From Phoenicimicrobium sp964438695 (GTDB taxonomy: Bacteria; Atribacterota; Phoenicimicrobiia; Phoenicimicrobiales; Phoenicimicrobiaceae), in the NCBI GenBank assembly GCA_964438695.1, contig CAYTKP010000002.1, positions 1-64,000 of the forward strand: 64,000 nt of DNA, read 5' to 3'. A program made the translations under genes and the position numbers. The notes beneath the pieces were generated by a model, which saw only the letters and a list, made by a program, of their open reading frames with translations, was not told the origin of the DNA and did not search any database. Below, one piece after another: positions 8,416 through 15,873 of the stretch (within the stretch, counting starts at the first letter, position 1; each line of letters starts with the position of its first letter).

Positions 8416-8936
8416 AAAATCATTCTGAATGGAAAAATATAATAGAATGTCTATTATTTGTGTCTGATAACCCTTTAACCATAGATAGAATTAAAGAGAT
8501 TACTGGGCTTGAGAGGAAAAATATTAATCTATTGCTAAGGGAGTTAATATCAGATTACGAAAAATCTGATAAACCCTATAAAATATACGAGATCGCAAGG
8601 GGTTATAAATTAGGAACTAAGCCACAATATGCTAATTGGGTAAAAAAGATATCAGAAAACAAGAAAAGATATCAAATTTCTAAAGCTGCTTTAGAAACCT
8701 TAGCGATTATTGCTTACAATCAACCCGTTACTCGATTAGAAATTGAAAAAATAAGAGGGGTAAACAGTTCGGGAGTATTGTTCAATTTATTAAAACATAA
8801 ATTCATAAGAATAAGCGGAAGAAAGAAAGTTCCCGGTAATCCATTATTGTATAAAGTAACAGATCTATTTTTGCTCCATTTTGGTTTAAAAAAACTTTCA
8901 GATCTTCCTAAATTAGATGAAATTGGAATTGATTAA
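8400..8936 (+). CDS. scpB: Segregation and condensation protein B (start codon not canonical)
   Basis: A winged-helix partner of ScpA in the SMC complex. Clear ScpB blocks are LLFVSDNPLTIDRIKEITG, ALETLAIIAYNQPVTRLEIE and IRGVNSSGVL. The first canonical start in frame is GTG at 8460, but that removes the conserved helix (SEWKNIIECLLF) which is encoded in frame just upstream. A strong Shine-Dalgarno, AGGAGAGG, at 8385-8392 points to a start near 8400, where the codon is TTC. No ATG, GTG or TTG exists in frame between the TAG at 8364 and 8460. The start given is therefore inferred. A base error (TTG read as TTC), a rare start codon, or a frameshift from scpA would each explain it. Confidence 0.85.
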   Translation, partial: FKEELKNHSEWKNIIECLLFVSDNPLTIDRIKEITGLERKNINLLLRELISDYEKSDKPYKIYEIARGYKLGTKPQYANWVKKISENKKRYQISKAALETLAIIAYNQPVTRLEIEKIRGVNSSGVLFNLLKHKFIRISGRKKVPGNPLLYKVTDLFLLHFGLKKLSDLPKLDEIGID

Positions 8937-8937
8937 T

Positions 8938-9663
8938 ATGTACGAAAGATTACATAAATATTTAGCAAGAGCAGGTATCGCTTCTCGAAGAAAATGCGAA
9001 GAACTTATCCTTCAGGGACTTGTAAGAGTAAATCATCAGATTGTAACTAAATTGGGGACTAAAATAGACTCTCAGAAAGATATAATCGAAGTAAAGGGAA
9101 AGATAGTAAAAATACTAAATCATAAAAAACATATTTATATATTATTATATAAACCAAAAGGATATTTAACCTCTTTATATGACCCTTATAATAGACCGAC
9201 CATATTAGATCTCCTAAAGGGCGTTAATGAAAGGATCTATCCTGTTGGTCGTTTAGATTATAATTCAGAAGGCTTATTGCTTTTGACTAATGATGGTGAA
9301 ATAACCTATGCACTGACTCATCCTTCAAAAAAAATAGAAAAAACTTATATTGCTAAGGTGAAAGGAGTTCCTTCTTTAAAAAAATTAAAATTATTATCCG
9401 AAGGAATAATGCTTGAAAATAATTATAAGATTTCCCCTTGTGAGATTCATTTAATAAAAATTATAAATGGAAATGCAGTTTTAAAAATAAAAATAAAAGA
9501 GGGGAAAAAAAGGCAGATAAGGAAAATGGGTGAGTATATTGGCCATCCTGTTTTAGAATTAAAGAGAATACAAATGGGCACAATTCGCTTAAGAGATTTA
9601 AAACCTGGAGAATATAGATATTTAAATAAACAGGAAATTGAAAATCTTAAGAAAATACTATAG
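8938..9663 (+). CDS. rluB: 23S rRNA pseudouridine synthase, RluB/RsuA family
   Basis: Isomerises uridine to pseudouridine in rRNA. An N-terminal S4 RNA-binding domain (ERLHKYLARAGIASRRKCEE) is followed by the catalytic domain with GRLDYNSEGLLLLTNDG at about residues 104-120; the Asp of GRLD is the nucleophile. The 241 residues are typical. The start ATG at 8938 was preferred over an in-frame ATG 21 nt upstream because homologues begin one or two residues before the S4 motif. It sits directly after scpB, an arrangement shared with many Firmicutes (scpA-scpB-rluB). The exact target uridine (E. coli RluB modifies U2605) is assumed from the family. Confidence 0.93.
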   Translation: MYERLHKYLARAGIASRRKCEELILQGLVRVNHQIVTKLGTKIDSQKDIIEVKGKIVKILNHKKHIYILLYKPKGYLTSLYDPYNRPTILDLLKGVNERIYPVGRLDYNSEGLLLLTNDGEITYALTHPSKKIEKTYIAKVKGVPSLKKLKLLSEGIMLENNYKISPCEIHLIKIINGNAVLKIKIKEGKKRQIRKMGEYIGHPVLELKRIQMGTIRLRDLKPGEYRYLNKQEIENLKKIL

Positions 9664-9692
9664 TAATCTATCAGTGTAATAGTATTGAGTAA

Positions 9693-10010
9693 GTGAAAAA
9701 GAACAAACGTGGAGCATATATATAGGAAAGAATAAGGCAGAATTTAAAGGCCAAGATAAATCCGTATTTCGTATCTCGTGGATCATATCTCATGCAAAAT
9801 ATAGTTACAGGTAATATGTAATGAAGTGTAATAAGATTAAATTTCAGAAATTATAAGACAGGTGCTTATTACAGGTTAATTATACACATTACATCTCTTG
9901 TTAGTTAATTAGATAACTGGTTTATGTTAATTTATTAACTAACTAAGTAACTAATTATATAAATAAATATATAGGCTAATCGCTATATGCTCCACGATAA
10001 CTTTATTCAC
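9693..10010. mobile_element. Possible MITE-like element with long imperfect terminal inverted repeats
   Basis: This 318-bp stretch fills most of the gene-free space between rluB and cmk. Its ends form an inverted repeat: CGTGGAGCATATA at 9708-9720 is the exact complement of TATATGCTCCACG at 9984-9996. The similarity extends outward (GTGAAAAAG on the left against the complement of CTTTATTCAC on the right). GAGTAA occurs just outside both ends (9687-9692 and 10015-10020) and could be a target duplication. There is no coding capacity. Inside are a GTATTTCGTATCTCGTG repeat and a smaller inverted repeat, GTTAGTTAAT/ATTAACTAAC (9900-9943). Confidence 0.5.
9764..9792 (+). repeat. Dispersed repeat containing GTATTTCGTATCTCGTG, copy 1
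   Basis: The 17-nt string GTATTTCGTATCTCGTG at 9764-9780 recurs exactly at 25129-25145. The following bases are also similar (GATCATATCTC here, AATCGTATCTC there). It lies inside the possible MITE. Confidence 0.7.
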
Positions 10011-10034
10011 TAACGAGTAATTTGGAGAGATTTT

Positions 10035-10736
10035 ATGAAAAAAGATAATTTAATAATAGCTATAGATGGACCCTCAGCAGTTGGTAAGAGTACTCTTGGA
10101 AAATTAATTGCTAAAGAAATGGGATATTTGTATATAGACACAGGAGCTATATATAGAGCAATAACTTGGAAGGCCTTAAAAAATAACCTTAATTTAAACA
10201 ACGAAAAATTAATTCTAAATTTGGTTTCGAAGGTTAACATATCTATAAAAAATACAAATAGAAATCTTGAAGAGAGTTTTCGGATTTTTGTTGATGGTAA
10301 GGATGTAACTGAAGAAATTCGTGAACCAAAGATTGATCAAAATGTTTCCCAAATAGCAAAATTACCTAAAATTAGAAAACAGTTGATTGACCTGCAAAGA
10401 AAATTAGCCAAAAAGGGTAATATAATAATGGAAGGCAGAGATATTGGCTCAATAATTTTACCTTATGCAGACATAAAGCTATTTTTTACTGCTTCGCAAG
10501 AAGAAAGAATCAGAAGAAGATATCAAGAACTTAAAAATAAAGGATATAAAATTAGTTATAAAGAAGTAAAAGAACAAATAATTCAACGAGACTTTATTGA
10601 TAGCAACCGGGAATGTGCTCCTTTAACTAAAACAAAAGATGCTATTGTAATCGATTCAACAAAAAAAAATATTGAAGAAGTAAAAAACGATATTTTAAAT
10701 ATAATAAAAAAATACAAAGAAATAGGTGAACAATAA
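10035..10736 (+). CDS. cmk: Cytidylate kinase
   Basis: Phosphorylates CMP and dCMP with ATP. The 233 residues carry the P-loop GPSAVGKST (about residues 12-20), the acceptor-site signature YIDTGAIYRAITW and the GRDIGSII segment, followed by RRRYQELKNKGYKISY of the LID region. The ATG start has GGAGAG 6 nt upstream. The order cmk-ispH is common in Clostridia and relatives. The end overlaps the upstream possible GTG start of ispH, and the ribosome site of ispH lies within the last codons of cmk, which implies translational coupling. Confidence 0.97.
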   Translation: MKKDNLIIAIDGPSAVGKSTLGKLIAKEMGYLYIDTGAIYRAITWKALKNNLNLNNEKLILNLVSKVNISIKNTNRNLEESFRIFVDGKDVTEEIREPKIDQNVSQIAKLPKIRKQLIDLQRKLAKKGNIIMEGRDIGSIILPYADIKLFFTASQEERIRRRYQELKNKGYKISYKEVKEQIIQRDFIDSNRECAPLTKTKDAIVIDSTKKNIEEVKNDILNIIKKYKEIGEQ

Positions 10737-10737
10737 A

Positions 10738-11580
10738 TTGAAGATTATACTATCTAAGGAAATAGGATTTTGTTTTGGAGTAGAAAATTCCGTAAACATA
10801 GCTAAAAAGATTTTAAAGGAAAATAAAAAAAGAGTTTATATGTTAGGTCCAATAATACATAACCCGCAAGTTATCGAAAATTTTAAAAAAGATGGAGTAA
10901 GGATTGTAGATAAAATAGAGGAGGTACCTGAAAAAAGTACTGTAATAACTAGAGCACATGGTGTTTCTCATTCAATATTACATCGAGCACTCGAAAAAAA
11001 ATTATCTATAGTCGATACAACTTGTCCATATGTTAGAAAAGTACAGAAAATTGCAGAATATCTAAATAAAAATAACTACTTTGTAATCATATTCGGTGAT
11101 AAAATGCATCCCGAAATATTAAGTCTTTTAGATATTATCAATAATAATGCCTTAGTAGTTGATAATGTAGCCGAAATGAGGAAAATAAAATATCAGAAAA
11201 AAATTGGTTTTATTTCCCAAACTACTAAAAATATTTATAATTTTCAGAAATTTTCTTCTAAATTGTTAGACAAAACAGAGGAATTAAGAATATTTAATAC
11301 TATATGTAAAGCTACTACAGAAAGACAAAAGAGTGTTATTAAATTAGCAAAACGGGTAGATATAATGGTGGTAATTGGAGGAAGAAAAAGTGCTAATACT
11401 TCCCGCTTAGTGGAAATATGTCACCATCAGGGAGTAAAGACATACCATATTGAAACAAAAGACCAGATGAAATACGAATGGTTTCACCCTGAAGACAATA
11501 TTGGGATTACCAGTGGTACCTCTACTCCTGAATGGGTAATTAATGAAGTTATAAATAAACTTAAAGAATGGCATAATTAA
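10738..11580 (+). CDS. ispH: 4-hydroxy-3-methylbut-2-enyl diphosphate reductase
   Basis: The last step of the MEP pathway: a [4Fe-4S] enzyme reducing HMBPP to IPP and DMAPP. The 280 residues carry the three cluster Cys blocks GFCFGV (Cys12), TTCPYV (about 96) and ICKATTERQ (about 190), plus TRAHGVS and GITSGTSTPEW. The TTG start at 10738 was chosen because AGGTG lies 9 nt upstream within cmk; an in-frame GTG at 10726 would add four residues. It pairs functionally with dxr and ispG at 53-56 kb. Its stop codon TAA (11578-11580) overlaps the stop of the convergent rpmB gene. Confidence 0.97.
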   Translation: MKIILSKEIGFCFGVENSVNIAKKILKENKKRVYMLGPIIHNPQVIENFKKDGVRIVDKIEEVPEKSTVITRAHGVSHSILHRALEKKLSIVDTTCPYVRKVQKIAEYLNKNNYFVIIFGDKMHPEILSLLDIINNNALVVDNVAEMRKIKYQKKIGFISQTTKNIYNFQKFSSKLLDKTEELRIFNTICKATTERQKSVIKLAKRVDIMVVIGGRKSANTSRLVEICHHQGVKTYHIETKDQMKYEWFHPEDNIGITSGTSTPEWVINEVINKLKEWHN

Positions 11581-11765
11581 ACAATTTTCTTTACTTTACC
11601 TGCTTTTAAGCAACTGGTGCAAACATTAATTCTCTTAACAGTATTATCAATAGATACTTTTACTTTTTGAATATTGGGTGACCATTTTCTATTAGTAACT
11701 TTATGGGAATGACTTATTTTATTACCAAATTGCGGTCCTTTACCACAAATTTCACACTTAGCCAT
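11577..11765 (-). CDS. rpmB: Ribosomal protein bL28, zinc-ribbon form
   Basis: A large-subunit ribosomal protein of 62 residues. MAKCEICGKGPQFGNKISHS and RKWSPNIQKV are the typical start, and Cys4, Cys7, Cys49 and Cys52 form a zinc-binding (C+) version. On the minus strand AGGAGGATAAAATAAA precedes the ATG, a very strong ribosome site. It is one of only two minus-strand genes in the window. It has its own promoter, back to back with that of rsmD. Its stop codon interleaves with that of ispH, so the two transcripts converge with no spacer. Confidence 0.97.
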   Translation of the reverse strand: MAKCEICGKGPQFGNKISHSHKVTNRKWSPNIQKVKVSIDNTVKRINVCTSCLKAGKVKKIV

Positions 11766-11810
11766 TTTATTTTATCCTCCTGTTTATTGCAAAAATAATC
11801 AACGTACAAT

Positions 11811-11840
11811 ATTTTAACATATTGTAGAGGGGCTTGGCAA
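11811..11840 (-). promoter_or_regulatory. Probable promoter of rpmB (minus strand)
   Basis: On the minus strand TTGCCA (complement of 11835-11840) is followed after 18 nt by TAAAAT (complement of 11811-11816). The -35 box lies in CTTGGCAAG, a palindrome that also supplies the -35 of the divergent rsmD promoter. Confidence 0.5.
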
Positions 11841-11862
11841 GTGATAATTTTAAGTTTATAAT
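11834..11862 (+). promoter_or_regulatory. Promoter of rsmD
   Basis: TTGGCA (11834-11839), 17-nt spacer, TATAAT (11857-11862): a near-consensus sigma-70 promoter. The expected transcript start is near 11869, about 50 nt before rsmD. Confidence 0.75.
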
Positions 11863-11920
11863 AAAAAATGTAGAATATATGTCACTTATTAAATAGTGTT
11901 TAAAAGAGGGAAGAACAAAA

Positions 11921-12478
11921 ATGATGAAAATTGTAGCGGGGAAAAATAAAGGAAATAAATTAAAATCACCTAAGGATTTATCCATTCGGCCTACTTCTCA
12001 AAAAGTAAGAGAAGCTTTATTTGATATTATTGGAAGATCTATCGAAGATGCTTATTTTTTAGATTTGTTTGCAGGGACAGGAGCAGTAGGAATTGAAGCT
12101 TTAAGTAGAGGGGCAAAAAAAGCAATATTTATTGATAGAGAACTAAAATGTATAGGTATTATAAAAGAAAATTTAGAAAGGACTAAAAATAGTCAAAATG
12201 CTGAAGTTTATAAGGGCAATTTTTTATCTGGCTTGAAATTATTATCTAAAAAGAAATATCTCTTAGATTACATCTTTATTGATCCGCCTTATAACCTGGG
12301 TTTAGTTAACGTTTCTTTAACAGAGATATCAAAATTGCCTATTTTAAAAGAAAGTAGTATAGTAATTGTACAGCATTATAAAAAAGAGGTAATTAAAGTT
12401 AATATAGATAATTTAAAATTGTTTAAACAAAAAAGTTATGGTGAGTGCCAATTATCTTTTTTTGCTATCGTAATTTAA
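11921..12478 (+). CDS. rsmD: 16S rRNA (guanine(966)-N(2))-methyltransferase
   Basis: Methylates G966 (E. coli numbering) of 16S rRNA with SAM. The 185 residues have the SAM-binding motif FLDLFAGTGAVGIEALSRGA (about residues 46-65) and the catalytic DPPY (FIDPPYNLG, about 120-128). MKIVAGKNKGNKLKSP is a typical N-terminus. Two ATG codons are adjacent at 11921 and 11924; either may be used, with AGAGGGAAG upstream. rsmD-coaD is a widely conserved pair. Confidence 0.96.
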   Translation: MMKIVAGKNKGNKLKSPKDLSIRPTSQKVREALFDIIGRSIEDAYFLDLFAGTGAVGIEALSRGAKKAIFIDRELKCIGIIKENLERTKNSQNAEVYKGNFLSGLKLLSKKKYLLDYIFIDPPYNLGLVNVSLTEISKLPILKESSIVIVQHYKKEVIKVNIDNLKLFKQKSYGECQLSFFAIVI

Positions 12479-12527
12479 AAGAAATTACAATGGTAAAAAG
12501 TAAATTTTTATTAAAAATAACATATTC

Positions 12528-12624
12528 TAAGAGGGTTGACAGGAAAAGTTTATATAGAGCCAGATGAAATGGAAAAAAGATAGTAGAGAAATTCAGAGGA
12601 AATTTATCTCTCCTGACAATATTA
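12528..12624 (+). repeat. LR repeat, short variant (modules M3-M5, B-type middle)
   Basis: Reads TTCTAAGAGGGTTGACAGGA, then AAAGTTTATATAGAGCC, a purine-rich spacer with TAGTAGAGA, and the terminal hairpin GAGGAAATTTATCTCTC, followed by CTGACAATATTA. The AAAGTTTATATAGAGCC middle matches the copies before topA (41757) and at 47537. It lies about 130 nt upstream of coaD. A TATAAT at 12707-12712 without a good -35 lies between it and coaD. Confidence 0.7.
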
Positions 12625-12752
12625 CATTTTTTTGGTATTTAATACGCAATTCATCAAAACCTTTTATTCGGATCAATTAAAAAGGTGTAAAATATGCATT
12701 AGTCAATATAATTTAATTCTAAGATAAATAATATTTTTTAAAAGGAGGAAAA

Positions 12753-13232
12753 ATGAAGATAGCTGTTTACCCTGGTAGCTTTGATCCGGTTACTAATGGT
12801 CACCTCAATATTATCGAGAGGGCAATCAATATTTTTGAGGAGTTAATAGTTGCAGTGGCAGTTAATCCCAACAAATCAACTTTATTTTCTGTTCAAGAAA
12901 GAACACATATGATAAAAGAAGTTACTAAAAATTATAAAAAAGTAAAAGTACAAACATTTTCAGGTCTTTTAATTAATTTTATGAAAAAAAATAAAGCTAA
13001 TGTTATCATTAGAGGGATGAGGGCTATCTCTGATTTTGAACATGAATCACAATTAGCCTTAATGAATAAAAATCTAGCTCCAGAAATAGAAACAATTTTT
13101 ATGGTTACTTGTTCTAAATATGCTTATTTAAATTCCAGCATTGTTAAAGAAATTGCCAGTTTAAACGGCTGTGTCACCCAATTAGTTCCAGAGATTGTGG
13201 AAAAGAAGTTACGAGAAAAACTCTTAATTTGA
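12753..13232 (+). CDS. coaD: Pantetheine-phosphate adenylyltransferase
   Basis: Transfers AMP from ATP to 4'-phosphopantetheine in coenzyme A synthesis. The 159 residues begin MKIAVYPGSFDPVTNGH, including the (H/T)xGH nucleotidyltransferase motif NGH at about residues 15-17. RGMRAISDFEHE and YLNSSIVKEIASLNG (the ISSTxxR-type region) follow. The start is ATG with AAGGAGG 5 nt upstream. CoA feeds the acyl-carrier-protein and acetyl-CoA chemistry encoded just downstream. Confidence 0.98.
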   Translation: MKIAVYPGSFDPVTNGHLNIIERAINIFEELIVAVAVNPNKSTLFSVQERTHMIKEVTKNYKKVKVQTFSGLLINFMKKNKANVIIRGMRAISDFEHESQLALMNKNLAPEIETIFMVTCSKYAYLNSSIVKEIASLNGCVTQLVPEIVEKKLREKLLI

Positions 13233-13269
13233 AGCATTAAGACTTTATAATTTGTTCAACCTTCTTTTA

Positions 13270-13418
13270 ATTATTTTACCCGTTTTAGGGGTGCAGGTTT
13301 TTACAAGAAATGGATTATAAAAAGTTTGTCAGTATCAGGAATGGTATTGATTAAGACGAAAAGAAATGACAAAAGACATAGAATAGTTTCAGGGAAATTT
13401 ATTCCCCTAAAATTATTA
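13270..13418 (+). repeat. LR repeat, modules M2-M5
   Basis: Contains TTTTACCCGTTTTAGGGG (M2 stem CCC/GGG), AGAAATGGATTATAAAAAG (M3), TCAGGAATGGTATTGATTAA and GACAAAAGACATAGA (M4), and the terminal hairpin GGGAAATTTATTCCC (M5). It ends some 20-30 nt before the PDZ-Lon protease gene. Confidence 0.85.
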
Positions 13419-13450
13419 TATATCTATGCATCTAATAATTGCGAGAAATA

Positions 13451-14443
13451 ATGCTATATATTAAAAGATATTTTTTAATTATAATAGTTATAATTATAAT
13501 TTTACTAAATATAATTCCCACTCCTTATTATCTTATTGCGCCTGGTGAGGCTATTAACCTGAGCCAAAGTATTATAGTTGAAAATGGAGAAAAAGATGCG
13601 CGGGGAAAATTTCTTCTAACTTCCACCATTTTATTACCAGCAAATTTATGGTTATGTATTTATAGTTTTTTTGATCCCAATATTGAATTAGAAAGCAAAG
13701 GGGACAAAATGCCTGAAGAAATGGATCAAGAAGAATATATGGATATTATGACCAGGATGATGGAAGAAAGTCAGTTGATTTCAAAAATAGTTGCTTTAAA
13801 AAAAGCCGGATATAATCCAGAATTGACTGGAAAGGGGGTGATAGTTAATAGAATATTAGATAACAGCCCAGCAAAGGGTAAATTGGCGCCAGGTGATGTA
13901 ATTATCAGGGTTAATGATCAACCTGTCTTTACCATAGAGGAATTTTCAAAATCGGTGCAAGACTTAGAAACAAACCAATTTATTAAGATAACATTTCTAA
14001 GAAATAATTTTCCATACAATATAACAGTTCCTCTTATTAAACTTCAAGATAATAATTATACTATAGAGAAATTAGGTATCGGTATTTATGCTACTACCAA
14101 GGACCTTCAATGTAAATTTCCCTTAAACGTAGAAATTAATTTAAATAAAGTAAAAGGACCTTCCGCAGGATTAATGATAGCTTTGGAAATACTAAATCAA
14201 CTTACCGAAAATGATTTTAGTAGTGGCTTGGTAATTGCTGGTACAGGAAATTTAGGAATTGATGGAAAAATAACTAAAGTAGATGGAATAAAACAAAAAA
14301 TTATTTCCGCGAAAAAACAAAAAGCTGATGTATTTATAGTTCCAAAAGAAAATTATTCAGAAGCTATTAGATATAGCAAGGATATAAAAGTGGTACCTGT
14401 AGAAAATTTTGATGAGGCAATAATGAAATTAATAAAGTTATAA
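13451..14443 (+). CDS. PDZ domain / Lon-type serine protease, YlbL/SepM-like
   Basis: A membrane-anchored protease. One N-terminal membrane helix (about residues 4-22) is followed by PTPYYLIAPGEAINL, a family-specific block, then a PDZ domain (about 125-200, APGDVIIRVND) and a Lon catalytic domain. In numbering from ATG 13451 the Ser of GPSAGL is about 238 and the Lys of VDGIKQK about 281, 43 residues apart as in the Lon Ser-Lys dyad. The start is uncertain: TTG at 13439 is also in frame and neither has a strong ribosome site. In Bacillus the neighbours of ylbL are also rsmD, coaD and tmcAL (ylbH-I-L-M). It faces tmcAL tail to tail with 5 nt between. Substrate unknown. Confidence 0.9.
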   Translation: MLYIKRYFLIIIVIIIILLNIIPTPYYLIAPGEAINLSQSIIVENGEKDARGKFLLTSTILLPANLWLCIYSFFDPNIELESKGDKMPEEMDQEEYMDIMTRMMEESQLISKIVALKKAGYNPELTGKGVIVNRILDNSPAKGKLAPGDVIIRVNDQPVFTIEEFSKSVQDLETNQFIKITFLRNNFPYNITVPLIKLQDNNYTIEKLGIGIYATTKDLQCKFPLNVEINLNKVKGPSAGLMIALEILNQLTENDFSSGLVIAGTGNLGIDGKITKVDGIKQKIISAKKQKADVFIVPKENYSEAIRYSKDIKVVPVENFDEAIMKLIKL

Positions 14444-14448
14444 GATTG

Positions 14449-15774
14449 TCAGTGGAGTAAACTCCTCATTACAATCTTGTGGGTAAAATCAAGCCGTGCG
14501 ATTCTATCTTTTTCCTCTCTATACCCCAAGACATATATATCGGTTGAAAGAATATCTAAATTAAGCATTTTTAATAACATTTTATTATCATTATTTTTGT
14601 AAAAATTTACTTGTTTTAAGTAATTAGATAATTTAGTTACCAAAGGTATTGTTGAGTTTTTTTTAATCATTCTTAGAACTTTTTTACCTTTTTTTGAGAA
14701 ACCTAATACTCTAATATATAGAGGCCCCAGTTTATTAAAATATACTAAATCATCTTTGGCAAGTCCCATCATTGTATGAAGAAGTATCCTTTGAATTTTA
14801 GTTCGAGTATACCTTCTTGTTTTGATGTAATTAATTAACTGTTCAACTGTTGAAGATTTAAGAGAGGCCTTCTTTATCCTATTTTCTAAGCCTTCGTTCA
14901 CTCCATTAATATGTAAAATTTCTTCTAAAGACATCTTTCTTAATATGCCGAGAATGTATTGTTCATAAGATTCAAAGGTAATAGGATTTCTTCCTTTGCT
15001 AAACTCTTTTTGTAAGAGAGAATAAGTGGAAAAAGGAATTGCTTGTTTAATTTTAGGTCCAAGGTCCGAAAGATTATATCCGGATGAAATGAAATTGTTA
15101 ATAATATTGTTCCTAATTGAAGTAGCACTGGATATATTGCCACTAAGAGTTTGTTGATGGTAACTTACTCCAATTCTTTTTATAGGTACAGGTACAATTT
15201 TACTATTTAAATTTAATAGATGTTTAATATATTCTAAGGCTAAAATATTATTAGGGCAGCTTAATATCTTATGTAATCTTGATGGAGACATTTTTATTAG
15301 ATTATTTATACCAAAAGTCTTATGATATTCACACAAAGCCTGTGCTCTGGTTCTGGGGTATTCATATCCATTTTTGCTTTTTTGTTTAATTAACTCTTTA
15401 TATTCTTGCTTCTCAATTTGTAAAAATTTGCTTATAGGATAAAGAATATCAAGGTCAGCAGTTTCGCAACCAAAGCAAAGATAATCTATAATCTGAAGAG
15501 AATCTAATAGTTTAACGGCTCCGAAAGCAAAGCCATTAGCATCTTGGGTAGAAAAGGCAAAAGGCAGTTCTATTACTAAATCGATACCTGAATTTAAAGC
15601 CATTTCAGCTCTAATCCATTTATTAATAATTGCAGGCTCTCCTCTTTGGAGAAAATTTCCACTCATAACTGCTACAGTATAATCTGCTTGAGTGACTTTT
15701 TTTGCTTCCGAGAGATGGTAAAGATGGCCATTGTGAAAAGGATTATATTCAGCGATAATACCTAATATTTTCAT
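14449..15774 (-). CDS. tmcAL: tRNA(Met) cytidine acetate ligase
   Basis: Activates acetate with ATP and transfers it to C34 of elongator tRNA-Met, forming N4-acetylcytidine. The 441 residues begin MKILGIIAEYNPFHNGHLYH, a nucleotidyltransferase fold with the HxGH motif HNGH. SGNFLQRGEPAIINKW and GINLVIELPFAFSTQ-like segments (here GIDLVIELPFAFSTQ) are family hallmarks. It lies on the minus strand and diverges from pta-ackA, whose products interconvert acetate and acetyl-CoA. The link to its acetate substrate is suggestive but could be chance. A GAGAAG precedes the ATG on the minus strand. Confidence 0.95.
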   Translation of the reverse strand: MKILGIIAEYNPFHNGHLYHLSEAKKVTQADYTVAVMSGNFLQRGEPAIINKWIRAEMALNSGIDLVIELPFAFSTQDANGFAFGAVKLLDSLQIIDYLCFGCETADLDILYPISKFLQIEKQEYKELIKQKSKNGYEYPRTRAQALCEYHKTFGINNLIKMSPSRLHKILSCPNNILALEYIKHLLNLNSKIVPVPIKRIGVSYHQQTLSGNISSATSIRNNIINNFISSGYNLSDLGPKIKQAIPFSTYSLLQKEFSKGRNPITFESYEQYILGILRKMSLEEILHINGVNEGLENRIKKASLKSSTVEQLINYIKTRRYTRTKIQRILLHTMMGLAKDDLVYFNKLGPLYIRVLGFSKKGKKVLRMIKKNSTIPLVTKLSNYLKQVNFYKNNDNKMLLKMLNLDILSTDIYVLGYREEKDRIARLDFTHKIVMRSLLH

Positions 15775-15801
15775 AATCTTCTCGAACTAATAGTATTTTT
15801 A

Positions 15802-15814
15802 TGTTATAATTATA
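15802..15814. promoter_or_regulatory. Overlapping divergent -10 elements of pta (plus) and tmcAL (minus)
   Basis: On the plus strand TGTTATAAT (15802-15810) is a perfect extended -10. On the minus strand TATAAT is the complement of 15809-15814, so the two -10 boxes overlap in TATAATTATA. Neither has a clear -35. The spacer between the two start codons is only 99 bp, so both promoters must lie here. Confidence 0.45.
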
Positions 15815-15873
15815 CATAATTTGTAAATAAAATGATAGCAAAATAAAAAATATAATTAAGAAGGAGCAAACAA

